Below, piece after piece: positions 1 to 9,874 of a DNA stretch of 64,000 bases. The DNA comes from Pseudomonas brassicacearum (GTDB lineage: Bacteria > Pseudomonadota > Gammaproteobacteria > Pseudomonadales > Pseudomonadaceae). Within the stretch, counting starts at the first letter, position 1, and each line of letters starts with the position of its first letter. The stretch spans positions 2,976,001 through 3,040,000 of the forward strand of contig NZ_CP045701.2 of the NCBI RefSeq assembly GCF_009601685.2, in the 5' to 3' direction. The notes under the pieces were generated by a model that saw only the letters and a program-made list of their open reading frames with translations, did not search any database and had not been told where the DNA came from. The translations under genes and the position numbers were made by a program.

Positions 1-1
1 C

Positions 2-1876
2 GACGCGATTATCGCGATCGAAATGATGGTGGTGAAAATGGAGGAGGGCTACGACCGGATCAGAGCCTCCGCCTATGCCTGGAGCCACACCGCCGCACCG
101 ATGTTGTCCGGTACGCTGGTAACGGCGATTGGCTTCATGCCCAACGGTTTCGCGCAGTCGACCGCCGGCGAATACACCAGCAACATGTTCTGGATCGTCG
201 GCATTGCCCTGATCGCTTCTTGGGTGGTGGCGGTGGCGTTCACCCCTTACCTGGGGGTGAAGCTGTTGCCGGACATCAAGCAGGTCGAGGGCGGTCACGC
301 GGCAATCTACAACACCCGTCATTACAATCGCTTTCGCCAGGTCCTGACCCGCGTCATCGCGCGCAAGTGGTGGGTGGCCGGCACCGTGGTCGCGACATTT
401 GTCGTGGCGATTCTCGGCATGAGCCTGGTCAAGAAACAGTTCTTTCCGACGTCAGACCGTCCCGAGGTGATGGTCGAGGTGCAGATGCCCTATGGAACCT
501 CCATCGAGCAGACCAGCGCCGCCACTGCCAAGGTCGAGGCCTGGTTGCAGAAACAGGATGAGTCAAAAATCGTCACGGCCTACATCGGCCAAGGCGCGCC
601 ACGTTTCTACCTGGCGATGGCGCCGGAACTGCCCGACCCTTCGTTCGCCAAGATCGTGGTGTTGACGCAGAGCCAGGAAGCGCGCGAGGCCCTCAAGTTC
701 CGTCTCCGCGAGGCGGCTGCCGAGGGGCTCGCACCAGAGGCGCGTATCCGTGTGACGCAACTGGTGTTCGGTCCGTATTCGCCATTTCCGGTTGCCTACC
801 GGGTGATGGGGCCTGACCCGTCGAAATTGCGTGAAATCGCAGACCAGGTCCAGAGTGTCATGCAGGCGAGCCCGCTGATGCGGACCGTCAATACCGACTG
901 GGGGGCGCTGACGCCGACGTTGCATTTCAGTCTGGACCAGGATCGTTTGCAGGCGGTGGGGCTGACGTCAAATGCCGTTGCCCAGCAGTTGCAATTCCTG
1001 CTCTCGGGGGTACCGATCACGGCGGTTCGCGAGGACATCCGCTCAGTGCAGGTGGTCGGTCGTGCTGCCGGTGATATCCGGCTCGATCCGGCCAGGATCG
1101 AGGGGTTTACCCTGGTGGGTGCGGCAGGCCAGCGCATTCCGCTGTCCCAGGTCGCAGAGATTGATGTGCGTATGGAGGAGCCGATCCTGCGGCGACGTGA
1201 TCGCACGCCAACCATCACCGTGCGCGGTGACATTGCCGAAGACTTGCAGCCGCCAGACGTATCGAGCGCGATCGTCAAGCAACTGCAGCCGATCATCGCC
1301 AGCCTCCCTGACGGCTACCGGATCGAGCAGGCCGGGGCCATCGAGGAATCGGGCAAGGCCGGCAAGGCGATCGTGCCGCTGGTGCCGATCATGGTGGCCC
1401 TGACGCTGCTGATCATCATCGTGCAGGTGCGTTCGATCTCGGCCATGATCATGGTGTTCCTCACCGCACCGCTGGGCCTGATTGGCGTGGTGCCGACCCT
1501 GCTGATCTTCCAGCAGCCGTTTGGGATCAACGCCTTGGTCGGCCTGATCGCACTCTCGGGCATCCTGATGCGCAATACGCTGATCCTGATCGGGCAGATC
1601 CATCACAACAAACAGGAAGGACTGGACCCGTTCCATGCGGTCATCGAAGCCACGGTACAACGGGCCCGTCCGGTACTGCTGACGGCGCTGGCGGCCATCC
1701 TGGCGTTCATCCCCCTGACACACTCCGTTTTCTGGGGGACGCTGGCCTACACACTGATCGGGGGCACGTTCGTTGGCACCATCATGACGCTGGTGTTCCT
1801 GCCAGCGATGTATTCCATCTGGTTCAGGATCCGTCCTGACTATTCAACGCATGCTCAGACCGTTCCGCAGGTTTAA
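2..1876 (+). CDS. RND-family efflux transporter, inner-membrane pump (5' end outside window)
   Basis: C-terminal ~625 residues of a proton-driven resistance-nodulation-division pump; the reading frame is open from base 2, so the true start lies upstream. The visible part begins in the first membrane bundle (DAIIAIEMM, matching the conserved RND TM4 region), continues through hydrophobic segments (IVGIALIASWVVAVAF), a large periplasmic loop beginning KKQFFPTSDRPEV, and a second membrane bundle (LTLLIIIVQVRSISAMIMVF, IALSGILMRNTLILIGQIHH). It exports hydrophobic or amphiphilic compounds with a periplasmic adaptor and an outer-membrane channel, which would be encoded upstream. The substrate cannot be read from sequence. 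The sequence looks closer to TriC/VexF-like HAE1 pumps than to MexF. Confidence 0.93.
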   Translation, partial: DAIIAIEMMVVKMEEGYDRIRASAYAWSHTAAPMLSGTLVTAIGFMPNGFAQSTAGEYTSNMFWIVGIALIASWVVAVAFTPYLGVKLLPDIKQVEGGHAAIYNTRHYNRFRQVLTRVIARKWWVAGTVVATFVVAILGMSLVKKQFFPTSDRPEVMVEVQMPYGTSIEQTSAATAKVEAWLQKQDESKIVTAYIGQGAPRFYLAMAPELPDPSFAKIVVLTQSQEAREALKFRLREAAAEGLAPEARIRVTQLVFGPYSPFPVAYRVMGPDPSKLREIADQVQSVMQASPLMRTVNTDWGALTPTLHFSLDQDRLQAVGLTSNAVAQQLQFLLSGVPITAVREDIRSVQVVGRAAGDIRLDPARIEGFTLVGAAGQRIPLSQVAEIDVRMEEPILRRRDRTPTITVRGDIAEDLQPPDVSSAIVKQLQPIIASLPDGYRIEQAGAIEESGKAGKAIVPLVPIMVALTLLIIIVQVRSISAMIMVFLTAPLGLIGVVPTLLIFQQPFGINALVGLIALSGILMRNTLILIGQIHHNKQEGLDPFHAVIEATVQRARPVLLTALAAILAFIPLTHSVFWGTLAYTLIGGTFVGTIMTLVFLPAMYSIWFRIRPDYSTHAQTVPQV

Positions 1877-1929
1877 ACAAGCGCACTTGTGCTTTTTAGT
1901 GACATTGACTGAGATATGAAGAGGTTCCA

Positions 1930-3216
1930 ATGATGACTTCCCAAGGTCAAAAACGCATCGTCGTCACCGGCGTGGGCATTGTCGGCCCGTTGGGCTGTGG
2001 CGTCGAAGAAGTCTGGCAACGCCTGCTGGCCGGGCGCTCTGGCATTCGTATCCTGTCTGACGACATTACCGAGGGAACCGGCGTGGCCGTGGGCGGCCAG
2101 GTGCCTACGTTGGAAGAGGACGCCATCGCCGGTTACGACCCGGAGCGCATCATTGCGGCCAAGGATCGCAAGAAGATGGATCGCTTCATCGAGTTCGCGC
2201 TGGTGGCGGCCGAAGAAGCATTGCAACAGGCAGGTTGGCAACCGACCGATGCCAACGGCCAGGAACGGACGGCGACTCTCATCGCCTCGGGCGTGGGTGG
2301 CTTTGGCGCCATTGCCGGTGCCGTACGCACCACCGATGAGCGTGGCCCGCGCCGATTGTCGCCGTTCACGGCACCTGCTTTTCTCGCCAACATGGCCGCG
2401 GGGCACGTTTCCATTCGGCACGGTTTCAAAGGGCCTCTGGGCGCGCCGGTAACCGCCTGTGCGGCCGGGGTTCAGGCCATTGGCGACGCGGCCAGGCTCA
2501 TCCGAAGCGGCGAAGCGGATATCGCCATATGCGGCGGTACGGAAGCGGCGATCGACCGCGTGACCCTGGGTTGCTTTGCTGCCGCCCGCGCACTGTCCAC
2601 CGGTTTTGCCGAGCGCCCGCAAGAGGCCTCACGGCCCTTTGATCGTGATCGCGACGGCTTTGTCATGGCCGAGGGGGCCGGGTTGCTGGTGATCGAGTCG
2701 CTGGAGCACGCCCTCGCTCGTGGCGCCAAGCCCCTGGCGGAGCTGGTGGGTTATGGCACCAGCGCCGATGCCTATCACCTGACGGCGGGCCCGGAGGACG
2801 GCAACGGCGCCCGGCGTGCGATGGAACAGGCACTGCGCCAGGCCGCTGTCAGCCCCTCGGACGTGCAACATATCAATGCCCACGCGACGTCCACCCAGGT
2901 TGGTGACAGCGGGGAACTGGCGGCTGTTCGCTCGGTGTTCGGCACGGACTCCGGTGTGGCGATTACCTCCACCAAGTCGGCCACCGGGCATCTTCTGGGG
3001 GCAGCTGGTGGTATCGAGGCTATTTTTACGGTGTTGGCGCTTCGGGACCAGATTGTCCCGCCTACCCTGAACCTGGCTCATCCTGACGAGGCTGCTGCGG
3101 GGCTTGATCTGGTTGGCCTGAAGGCCAGGAAAATGCCGATTACCCATGCGCTTTCCAATGGATTTGGGTTCGGTGGGGTCAATGCCAGCGTGTTGTTTCG
3201 TCGTTGGGTACCGTAG
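1930..3216 (+). CDS. fabF: Beta-ketoacyl-ACP synthase II (KAS II)
   Basis: 428-residue condensing enzyme for fatty-acid chain elongation in the cytoplasm: malonyl-ACP is decarboxylated and condensed onto an acyl-enzyme. The thiolase-fold triad is complete: Cys177 (VTACAAG), His318 (NAHATST) and His354 (SATGHLLGAAGG). The start is a double ATG (1930/1933) after an AAGAGG site. It lies 53 bp downstream of the RND gene on the same strand. It is probably an accessory copy, because the usual housekeeping neighbours (acpP, pabC) are absent; that point is inference. Confidence 0.93.
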   Translation: MMTSQGQKRIVVTGVGIVGPLGCGVEEVWQRLLAGRSGIRILSDDITEGTGVAVGGQVPTLEEDAIAGYDPERIIAAKDRKKMDRFIEFALVAAEEALQQAGWQPTDANGQERTATLIASGVGGFGAIAGAVRTTDERGPRRLSPFTAPAFLANMAAGHVSIRHGFKGPLGAPVTACAAGVQAIGDAARLIRSGEADIAICGGTEAAIDRVTLGCFAAARALSTGFAERPQEASRPFDRDRDGFVMAEGAGLLVIESLEHALARGAKPLAELVGYGTSADAYHLTAGPEDGNGARRAMEQALRQAAVSPSDVQHINAHATSTQVGDSGELAAVRSVFGTDSGVAITSTKSATGHLLGAAGGIEAIFTVLALRDQIVPPTLNLAHPDEAAAGLDLVGLKARKMPITHALSNGFGFGGVNASVLFRRWVP

Positions 3217-3351
3217 GCTTGAACAGCTGATCTTCGATTTCGAGCATGGTTTTCATGAGTGGATTTTCGGCAGGGTATATATCCGTTGCTGCGGTAACGA
3301 ATAGCTTAAGCACCTGCCGATAATACTTGCATCACGCTCATATTGTGCCCC

Positions 3352-3380
3352 GAGGCATTGGCACCTTGCGCCAATGCCTC
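3352..3380. terminator. Perfect 11-bp inverted repeat between convergent genes
   Basis: GAGGCATTGGC and GCCAATGCCTC are separated by a 7-base loop. The hairpin sits between the ends of fabF and the convergent cytochrome b561 gene. There is no clear T-run on either strand, so it may act as a weak bidirectional terminator. Confidence 0.6.
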
Positions 3381-3392
3381 GTCAAGTCAGCG

Positions 3393-3956
3393 TCACAGCA
3401 TACGGCGCAAAACATCGCTTCGAGGGTCCCGGTCAAAGAACCGGTGCTTGAGGGCGCCGGCAATATGCACCAGGATCAGACCGAGCAGGGTGTAGGCGAG
3501 CACCTTATGCAGCCATTGGAAGACAACGAACCAGTCGTCATTTTTCCCAAGGAGCTCCGGAAGGTTTATCCCGAAAAAGAACACCCCGTCACTCATCGTG
3601 TAGGTGCTCGACATCGAATAGCCCATCAACGGCACGATCACCAGAAGTGCATACAAGGTGCGGTGCGCAAGCCTTGAGGAAACTCGCTCATACCGTGCCA
3701 GCGTCTGCGGCGGTTGCGGCAGCCTGGGGGTGCGCACGCGCAGGGTGATCTGAATCAGGGCCAGCAGAAACGCCAGTACCCCGAAGGATTTGTGCCACGG
3801 GTAATAGAGTTCATATTTGCTCGCCACTTCATCATCGAGCCCAGTCATGTGCCAGCCTGCCCAGAGGAGGCCGGCGATGAGCACGGCGCGCACCCAGTGC
3901 AACATACGCAGGGACGTCGGATACCGATCAATTATTGTTTGATTTACCGGATTCAT
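3393..3956 (-). CDS. Cytochrome b561 family protein
   Basis: 187-residue four-helix membrane cytochrome b. Likely heme-ligating histidines sit in HWVRAVLIAGLLWAGWH, PWHKSFG, LAHRTLYALL and LHKVLAYTLLGLILVHIAG, spread over four hydrophobic helices. Family members pass electrons from quinol or other donors, some to superoxide. The start at MNPVNQ is chosen over upstream in-frame ATGs because GGAGAG lies 5-8 bases before it. The gene ends 30 bp from the hairpin shared with fabF. The link to the upstream amine-oxidation genes on the same strand is uncertain (107-bp gap). Confidence 0.85.
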   Translation of the reverse strand: MNPVNQTIIDRYPTSLRMLHWVRAVLIAGLLWAGWHMTGLDDEVASKYELYYPWHKSFGVLAFLLALIQITLRVRTPRLPQPPQTLARYERVSSRLAHRTLYALLVIVPLMGYSMSSTYTMSDGVFFFGINLPELLGKNDDWFVVFQWLHKVLAYTLLGLILVHIAGALKHRFFDRDPRSDVLRRML

Positions 3957-4063
3957 CGCGGTCTCTCCATCGATCATCAAGGCATCGCAAATGCACGTTT
4001 GAACGGCCACCCTCCACGACACAGGGGCTTGGAGGGTGGTCCGGCCAGTGCGGTTTTTTGTTC

Positions 4064-5518
4064 TCAGCTAGGTAGTAGTACGGTGATGACTTTCTCCTCG
4101 GTATAGGCCAACGCGCCGCCAAATCCGCCTTCACGGCCAACGCCGCTGGCCTTGACGCCGCCCCAGGGCAGGTTGGCGTCCAGCGGGCTCCAGCAGTTGA
4201 TGCCCACGGCACCGGCCTTGACCGCCGCGGCTACGCGGTGCGCTCGCACCAGGTCGCTGGTCCAGACCGTGGCCGCCAGGCCGTAGTTGGAATCGTTGGC
4301 CAGTGCGACCGCCTCATCTTCGCTGTCGAACGTGATCACCGTGCCGACGGGGCCGAAGATCTCGTCCCGGGCGATCGCCATGTCATTGCGGGCATTGGCG
4401 AAGATCGTCGGCTGGACGAACCAGCCCCGCTCAGGGTTCGACACACCGCCGGCCAACAGGGTGGCACCTTGGTCGATGCCCAATTGGATGTAACGGTTGA
4501 CGCGATCCAATTGCGCTTTCTTGGCCACCGGTCCCATCTGTACGCCGGGTTGGCGAGGGTCGCCGACCTTGACGGCTCGCGCGGCATCGGCAAGCGCCGC
4601 GGCGAAGCGATCAGCGATGTTGCGTTGGACCAGGATGCGTGAGCCCGCCGCGCAGATCTGTCCCTGGTTGGCGAACAGGCCCAGTGAGCAGCCGAACAAC
4701 GCGTCCTCGAACGAAGCGTCGTCGAAGACAATCTGCGGGCTCTTGCCGCCCAGCTCCAAGGCCACGTGCTTGAAAAGTACGCCGGCGGTGCGCTGGATTT
4801 CGCGTCCGGCCTCGGGGCTGCCGGTGAAGCTGATCTTGGCGACGTGCGGGTGCTCGCACAGGGCGCGTCCCACCTCGTTGCCGTAGCCGGTGACCACGTT
4901 GATCACCCCATCGGGGAAGCCCGCTTCCTGAGCCAGCGCCGCCAGGTGCAGGGCCGACTGCGGCGTTTCTTCCGAGGGCTTGATGACCACGGTGCAGCCG
5001 GCTGCCAGCAAAGCGGCGAGCTTCCAGACTGTGATCATCAGCGGCGAGTTCCAGGGGACGATGGCACCGACCACGCCCACCGGCTCCCGGACCGTGTACG
5101 AGAGGGCCTTGGTGCCGAAGTAGCCGCTGGTGGGAATGGTGCGGCCTTCCAGCTGATTGGCCCAGCCGGCGGCGGCGCGCAGGTTGGCGATGGCGTTGGG
5201 TACGTCCAGCCGGCGCGGTTCGATCGGTGAGCGACCGATGGCATTGGCGTCCAGGTCCGCCAGCACGTCGGTGTCGCGCTCCACCAGGTCCGCCAGCTTC
5301 GACAACAGTCGGCCACGCTGGGCACCGTCGAGCTGGCTCCAGGCGCCACGCTCAAGTTGGGTGAGTGCCGCTGCTACGGCGCGGTCCACGTCCTCGGCCG
5401 TGCCGCGCGCGGAGCTGCCGTAGATCTGTTCTGTCACGGGGTCGACCAGTGTCATGCGACGGCCGTCGGAGGCCTCGAAGGACGCGCCTTCAATGAAGTG
5501 GTTCAGCTGTTGAGTCAT
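4064..5518 (-). CDS. NAD(P)-dependent aldehyde dehydrogenase
   Basis: 484-residue ALDH-superfamily enzyme. Visible motifs are the cofactor region FTGSPEAGREIQRTAG, the general-base region LELGGKSPQ and the nucleophile region FANQGQICAAGSR with its Cys. The start is MTQQLN, with GAGGGA just upstream; a longer in-frame start 14 codons upstream lacks a site. It lies 45 bp downstream of the class III aminotransferase, so the pair probably runs transamination of an omega-amine followed by oxidation of the resulting aldehyde to an acid, as in GABA, beta-alanine or polyamine catabolism. The exact amine cannot be read from sequence. Confidence 0.92.
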   Translation of the reverse strand: MTQQLNHFIEGASFEASDGRRMTLVDPVTEQIYGSSARGTAEDVDRAVAAALTQLERGAWSQLDGAQRGRLLSKLADLVERDTDVLADLDANAIGRSPIEPRRLDVPNAIANLRAAAGWANQLEGRTIPTSGYFGTKALSYTVREPVGVVGAIVPWNSPLMITVWKLAALLAAGCTVVIKPSEETPQSALHLAALAQEAGFPDGVINVVTGYGNEVGRALCEHPHVAKISFTGSPEAGREIQRTAGVLFKHVALELGGKSPQIVFDDASFEDALFGCSLGLFANQGQICAAGSRILVQRNIADRFAAALADAARAVKVGDPRQPGVQMGPVAKKAQLDRVNRYIQLGIDQGATLLAGGVSNPERGWFVQPTIFANARNDMAIARDEIFGPVGTVITFDSEDEAVALANDSNYGLAATVWTSDLVRAHRVAAAVKAGAVGINCWSPLDANLPWGGVKASGVGREGGFGGALAYTEEKVITVLLPS

Positions 5519-5563
5519 TTTGCAGTCCCTCAAATGATGTGGAGTAGTCGAGGTGTACACACC

Positions 5564-6937
5564 TCATCCCTTGAGGGAGGCCAGGGCGTCGCCAAAGATG
5601 TCCAGGGCCTTGAAGAACAGCGCGCGCGAAATCGTCAGCGAGGGCATGACCCGCATCACGTTGCTGTAGCGACCGCAGGGAATCATCAGCACCCCGTGGT
5701 TCAACAGGTAGCCCATGAGTTGGCCGATCTTGTCCGGTGCCAGTGGCGCCTTGGTGATCGGATCCTCGACCAGCTCGATGCCGATCATCAGGCCGCGACC
5801 GCGGACTTCACCGACCAACGGGCTGTCGAAACCACGGATACGTTCCTGCGCTTGGAGCCCCAGCGTGTGGGCACGGTTGAGCAGATCAAGCTCTGGGTCC
5901 TGGAGGATGCTGATATTGGTCAGCGCCACGGCCGCGGACAACGAGTTGGCGGCGAAGGTGTTGGGCATCGACCCGTCAGGAATCGCGGCTGCCAGGTCCG
6001 AACGCATGATCAGGCCCGCCATCGGCAGGTCGCTGCCGATGCCCTTGCCGAAGGTGAGCATGTCGGGCTTCACGCCCGAGTGCTCGACCGCCCACATCTT
6101 GCCGGTGCGCCCGGCGCCGGACTGCACTTCATCGACGATCAGCAGCGCGCCACTGCGGTCGCAGGCCTTGCGCAACAGTTGCAGGAATTCGGGTGAAGGT
6201 GGAACGTAACCGCCTTCGCCCTGCACCGGTTCGACGATCACGGCGGCCACGTCATCGGCGGCGGTGTAGGGGGTGTTCAGCAGGTAATCCACGTAGTCAC
6301 CGGCAATCTGCTCGGCGCTTTTGTGGGTGGTGTCGAAGGGGAAACGATAGGCATAAGGGTAGGGCGCATGAATGACCCCGCCCATCTGGGCGCCGTAGCC
6401 CTTGCGGTAGGCCGTGCCTGTGGTCAGCGCACCGGAGGCGTTCCACACGCCGTGGTAGCCGCCGTGGAAGGCGATGATCTGATGCCGCCCGGTGACACGT
6501 TTGGCGAACTTGATCGCCGCCTCCAGCGCATCGCTGCCGCTTTGCGTGAAGAACGTGATGCAGTCGCCGCGCAAGCCGTCGGGTGCGATTTCGGAGAGCT
6601 TGGCGGCCAGTTCGGTGCGCCGGGTGCTGTTGACTTCCAACGCATGCATCAGCACTTCGGATTGCTCGCGAATGGCCTGCACCACCTTCGGATGGCAGCG
6701 GCCTACGCTGCTGACGCCCACGCCAGCGGACAGGTCGATGTAGGTGTTGCCATCGGCGTCCTTGAAGGTCGCGCCGAAGGCCCGGTCCATGGCCACGGGC
6801 ATACGTCCGCCGCCGCGGGCCATCGACTCGGTACGCGCCGACAATGCCAGGGCCTCGGTGGTCCTTGGGCCAGGAATGGTGGTGGTGATCCGCGGGGCAT
6901 CCGCGAAATGGAGGGATTCTAGCTTGGCTTCACTCAT
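5564..6937 (-). CDS. Class III (omega) aminotransferase, GABA-aminotransferase-like
   Basis: 457-residue PLP enzyme of fold type I. Visible motifs: the phosphate-binding region TQSGSDALEAAIKFA, YHGVWNASG, the cofactor aspartate in DEVQSGAGRTGKM, and the Schiff-base lysine in TFGKGIGSDLPMAG. It belongs to the 4-aminobutyrate/diaminobutyrate-type group that transfers an amino group from an omega-amine to a keto acid. It is first in the leftward pair with the aldehyde dehydrogenase and diverges from an AraC-type gene that is the probable regulator. Confidence 0.92.
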   Translation of the reverse strand: MSEAKLESLHFADAPRITTTIPGPRTTEALALSARTESMARGGGRMPVAMDRAFGATFKDADGNTYIDLSAGVGVSSVGRCHPKVVQAIREQSEVLMHALEVNSTRRTELAAKLSEIAPDGLRGDCITFFTQSGSDALEAAIKFAKRVTGRHQIIAFHGGYHGVWNASGALTTGTAYRKGYGAQMGGVIHAPYPYAYRFPFDTTHKSAEQIAGDYVDYLLNTPYTAADDVAAVIVEPVQGEGGYVPPSPEFLQLLRKACDRSGALLIVDEVQSGAGRTGKMWAVEHSGVKPDMLTFGKGIGSDLPMAGLIMRSDLAAAIPDGSMPNTFAANSLSAAVALTNISILQDPELDLLNRAHTLGLQAQERIRGFDSPLVGEVRGRGLMIGIELVEDPITKAPLAPDKIGQLMGYLLNHGVLMIPCGRYSNVMRVMPSLTISRALFFKALDIFGDALASLKG

Positions 6938-7152
6938 GACGGTCTCTCAGGATGTCGGTTACAGTGCCCCGATCATCCTCGTGGCCCGTTCCTGGCCGGT
7001 AGCCCGAATCGGCACATTGGACGGGCCGGATCGAGCGTCAGCACGAGAGCACTGACATGAACCAAAGAAAATTTGCAGAATTCTCTTAATGTGAGAATAT
7101 CGCGCAACAAGGCATTCTAAAAACAAGAATATTGGCCGAGGCTTTCGTCATC

Positions 7153-8121
7153 ATGAAAAATCAGAACATCAGCCATTTTCGTGACATCCATGTCCACGCC
7201 GCCACCGTCCAGGAGTGGAGCCAGGACTACAACCAGTTAACCGCTGGTTCGGCCGAGAGTTCGCTTATCCAGTTGACGACGGGGCGATGCCACGTATTCC
7301 GCGAGCAGATCAACCAACGCGTGGTGCAGCATGGCGTCGCCCCCCGAGGCAAGATGTGCTTTGCCGTGCCCATCACCGTCCCGGGTTCGATTCGGATGCA
7401 GGGACGGGAGGTGGACGAGAGCAGCCTGTTCTTTCTTCATGGCGGCGAGGAGTTCATGTTCCACATGCCGATGGGCATGGAACTGCTGGCCATTACCTTC
7501 GAACGTGAATTGTTCGAACAGGCGTTGGCGCAAACCGCGTCGGTCAAGGAAATCAGCCAGTTACTCCGCCAGCCGGTGATCAGGCTCCCCACGCAACGCT
7601 ATGCTGACGCTCGACGTCGGATGCTGGCTGCATTCTCCCAGGCGCTCTCGAGCGAAGAGCTCGACCCTGCGCAAGATCGGGAGCTGGCACTGGAACAAGC
7701 CATGCTCGACGAGTTGCTGCAACTCATGACCGACCCTGCCTGTGACAAGCAGCAGCGTACGCCAAGCTCCACGCGCAGTTTCATTGTCGAAAAATGCCAT
7801 CGCCTGGCCACCGCGGAACTGAACAACGTGCCCAGCGTGGATGAGTTGTGCCAGCGACTCCAGGTGAGTCGACGTACCGTGCAGAACAGCTTCCGCTCGG
7901 TTGCCGAGACGACTCCGCTCAATTACTTGCGCTCCGTGCGGCTCAACGGTGTGCGCCGGACCTTGATGTCCACCCGCGCGTCGCATCTCTCGATCGGCGA
8001 TGCCGCTGCCCAATGGGGCTTCTATCATCTCAGCCATTTTGCAGCGGAATATCAGGAACTGTTCGCCGAATTGCCTTCCCAAACCGCACGCGCTGCCATC
8101 AACGGTTGCGCGCTTGCTTGA
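7153..8121 (+). CDS. AraC-family transcriptional regulator
   Basis: 322-residue regulator. The C-terminal half carries two helix-turn-helix units, the first around PSVDELCQRLQVSRRTVQNSFRS and the second around LSIGDAAAQWGFYHLSHFAAEYQELF. The N-terminal half resembles the sensing domain of EutR-like members. I prefer the ATG at 7153, which follows CCGAGG, over an upstream in-frame TTG at 7132. It is divergent from the aminotransferase gene and precedes an APC permease, so it probably controls amine uptake and breakdown in response to the substrate. Confidence 0.88.
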   Translation: MKNQNISHFRDIHVHAATVQEWSQDYNQLTAGSAESSLIQLTTGRCHVFREQINQRVVQHGVAPRGKMCFAVPITVPGSIRMQGREVDESSLFFLHGGEEFMFHMPMGMELLAITFERELFEQALAQTASVKEISQLLRQPVIRLPTQRYADARRRMLAAFSQALSSEELDPAQDRELALEQAMLDELLQLMTDPACDKQQRTPSSTRSFIVEKCHRLATAELNNVPSVDELCQRLQVSRRTVQNSFRSVAETTPLNYLRSVRLNGVRRTLMSTRASHLSIGDAAAQWGFYHLSHFAAEYQELFAELPSQTARAAINGCALA

Positions 8122-8304
8122 ATATTTGTCGCGGTTTTTTTGAGAAGAGGTCTCTGGTTACCGATTTGGGATAGTGGGACGTTCAGGGAGAGGCATAGGA
8201 TCGAATCCAGCGTGCGACAAGAACAATAACGCTATTCGGTGACGGTGAGCGGTTGACTGCATCGATCCTACAGCGCCTGCCTCATACCATAAGGTCAAGA
8301 AAAC

Positions 8305-9753
8305 ATGAGCGTATCTCTCCCGGTCAACAGCTCCACGGAGCTCAAGCGTGGGGCCCTGGGTGTGGGCTTCATCATCTTCTTCGTGGTGTCGGCGGCCAGC
8401 CCCTTGAGTGTCATCGCTGGCGGCTTTCCCATTGGCATCATGCTGGGCAACGGTGCGGGCACACCGGCGTTGCTGATCCTGGCCTTGCTGGTGTTACTGG
8501 CGTTCTCGGTGGGCTACACGACCATGTCCCGGCACGTCACCAATGCCGGCGGTTTCTACGCGTTCACCTCGCGCGGCCTGGGTGGCCTGGTGGGCGGTGC
8601 GGCGGGGGTGCTGGCGATGTTTGCCTACAACATTCTCCAGGTCGGCCTGTATGGCATGTTCGGTGGGGTGGTCAGCGGCACGATGCAAAGCGTGTTCGGC
8701 CTGGTGTTGCCCTGGTGGACGTACTCGCTGATGGCAATGGCCAGCATTGCGATTCTCGGCTATCGCAAGATCGATCTGTCGGCCCGGGTGTTGTCGGTCA
8801 TTGTGATCGCCGAATATCTGGCGATCCTGCTCCTGGACTTCGCCATTCTCAGGACCGGCGGCGACAGCGGCGTCAACCTCGATGCGTTTGATCGCAGCCA
8901 CGTGTTCAGCGGCACGCCGTCAATCGGCCTGCTGTTCTGTTTCGCCGCGTTCATCGGTTTCGAGGCCACCACTATCTACGGCGAAGAGGCCAAGAACCCG
9001 CAACGTACGATCCCGATTGCCACCTACTGTTCGGTCTTGCTGATCGGTGGTTTCTACGCGCTGTCGGTCTGGTCGATGGTGATCGGCGTAGGCGCGGACA
9101 AAATCGTCTCCACGCTTCAGGCCTTGCAAGACCCGACGACGTTTATCTATGGCATGTCCGATCACTTTGTCGGCCCGCACCTGACCCAGGTCATCCGCGT
9201 GCTGTTCATGGTCAGCATCTATGCCGGGTTGCTGGCGTTCCACAATGCCGCGGCCCGTTACTTCTACGCCATCGGGCGTGACGGTTTGCTTCACAGTCGC
9301 TTGGGCACCACTCATCGCGTCCATCAGAGCCCGCACATGGGCTCGGCGTTGCAGAGCTTGATCTCTGCGGTGGTCGTGCTGGTCTTCGCCGCGATGGATG
9401 CCGATCCGATCCTGCAACTGTTTGCCTGGCTGTCCAACCTGGCGACGCTTTGCGTGATTTTGCTGATGGCGCTCACGTCCGCGGCGGTATGGGTCTTTGC
9501 CCAGCGCCACCCCGAGCTCAAGCTGGGGATCTGGCGTGGGCGGATTTTTCCGGGCTTCTCTTGCCTGGCGCTATTGGCGGTGCTGTTTATCGCGGTGGTG
9601 CATTTCGATGTACTGACGGGTGCGAGCAAGGCCTTGTCGTACGGCCTCTGCGCCATCATCCCCGCAGCGCTGCTGGTTGGTGTGTTCCTCGCGGCGCGAC
9701 TGCGCAAGGCGGCACCGCAGCGGTATTGGGTGCTGGGTAGTCACAAGCTATAG
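8305..9753 (+). CDS. APC-superfamily amino acid/amine permease
   Basis: 482-residue inner-membrane transporter with about 12 hydrophobic segments. The first segment has the APC signature region VVSAASPLSVIAGGFPIG, and GFEATTIYGEEAKNP matches the conserved loop after TM6. It is a likely proton symporter for an amino acid or amine. It lies downstream of the AraC gene in the same orientation with a 183-bp gap. Given the neighbouring aminotransferase and dehydrogenase, it probably imports their substrate. Confidence 0.9.
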   Translation: MSVSLPVNSSTELKRGALGVGFIIFFVVSAASPLSVIAGGFPIGIMLGNGAGTPALLILALLVLLAFSVGYTTMSRHVTNAGGFYAFTSRGLGGLVGGAAGVLAMFAYNILQVGLYGMFGGVVSGTMQSVFGLVLPWWTYSLMAMASIAILGYRKIDLSARVLSVIVIAEYLAILLLDFAILRTGGDSGVNLDAFDRSHVFSGTPSIGLLFCFAAFIGFEATTIYGEEAKNPQRTIPIATYCSVLLIGGFYALSVWSMVIGVGADKIVSTLQALQDPTTFIYGMSDHFVGPHLTQVIRVLFMVSIYAGLLAFHNAAARYFYAIGRDGLLHSRLGTTHRVHQSPHMGSALQSLISAVVVLVFAAMDADPILQLFAWLSNLATLCVILLMALTSAAVWVFAQRHPELKLGIWRGRIFPGFSCLALLAVLFIAVVHFDVLTGASKALSYGLCAIIPAALLVGVFLAARLRKAAPQRYWVLGSHKL

Positions 9754-9874
9754 GTGCTCGCGCAGTATTGATGGCGCTTGAGAAGGATCAGGCTAAGCTC
9801 ATTGGGTTCCCGCGCTCCAGTGCCTCGGCGGCCGGAGTGCCAGGCTGGAGCGTAAATAGCTGAGGAGTCTTGCG

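Noticed and set aside
563..1723. Several long open frames antisense to the RND pump gene
   Set aside because: They lie wholly within a clear coding frame, have Arg/Gln-rich compositions typical of GC-rich shadow frames, and no binding sites.
7261..7533. Frames antisense to and overlapping the AraC gene
   Set aside because: The AraC frame has both HTH units and a credible start; the others show no family features.
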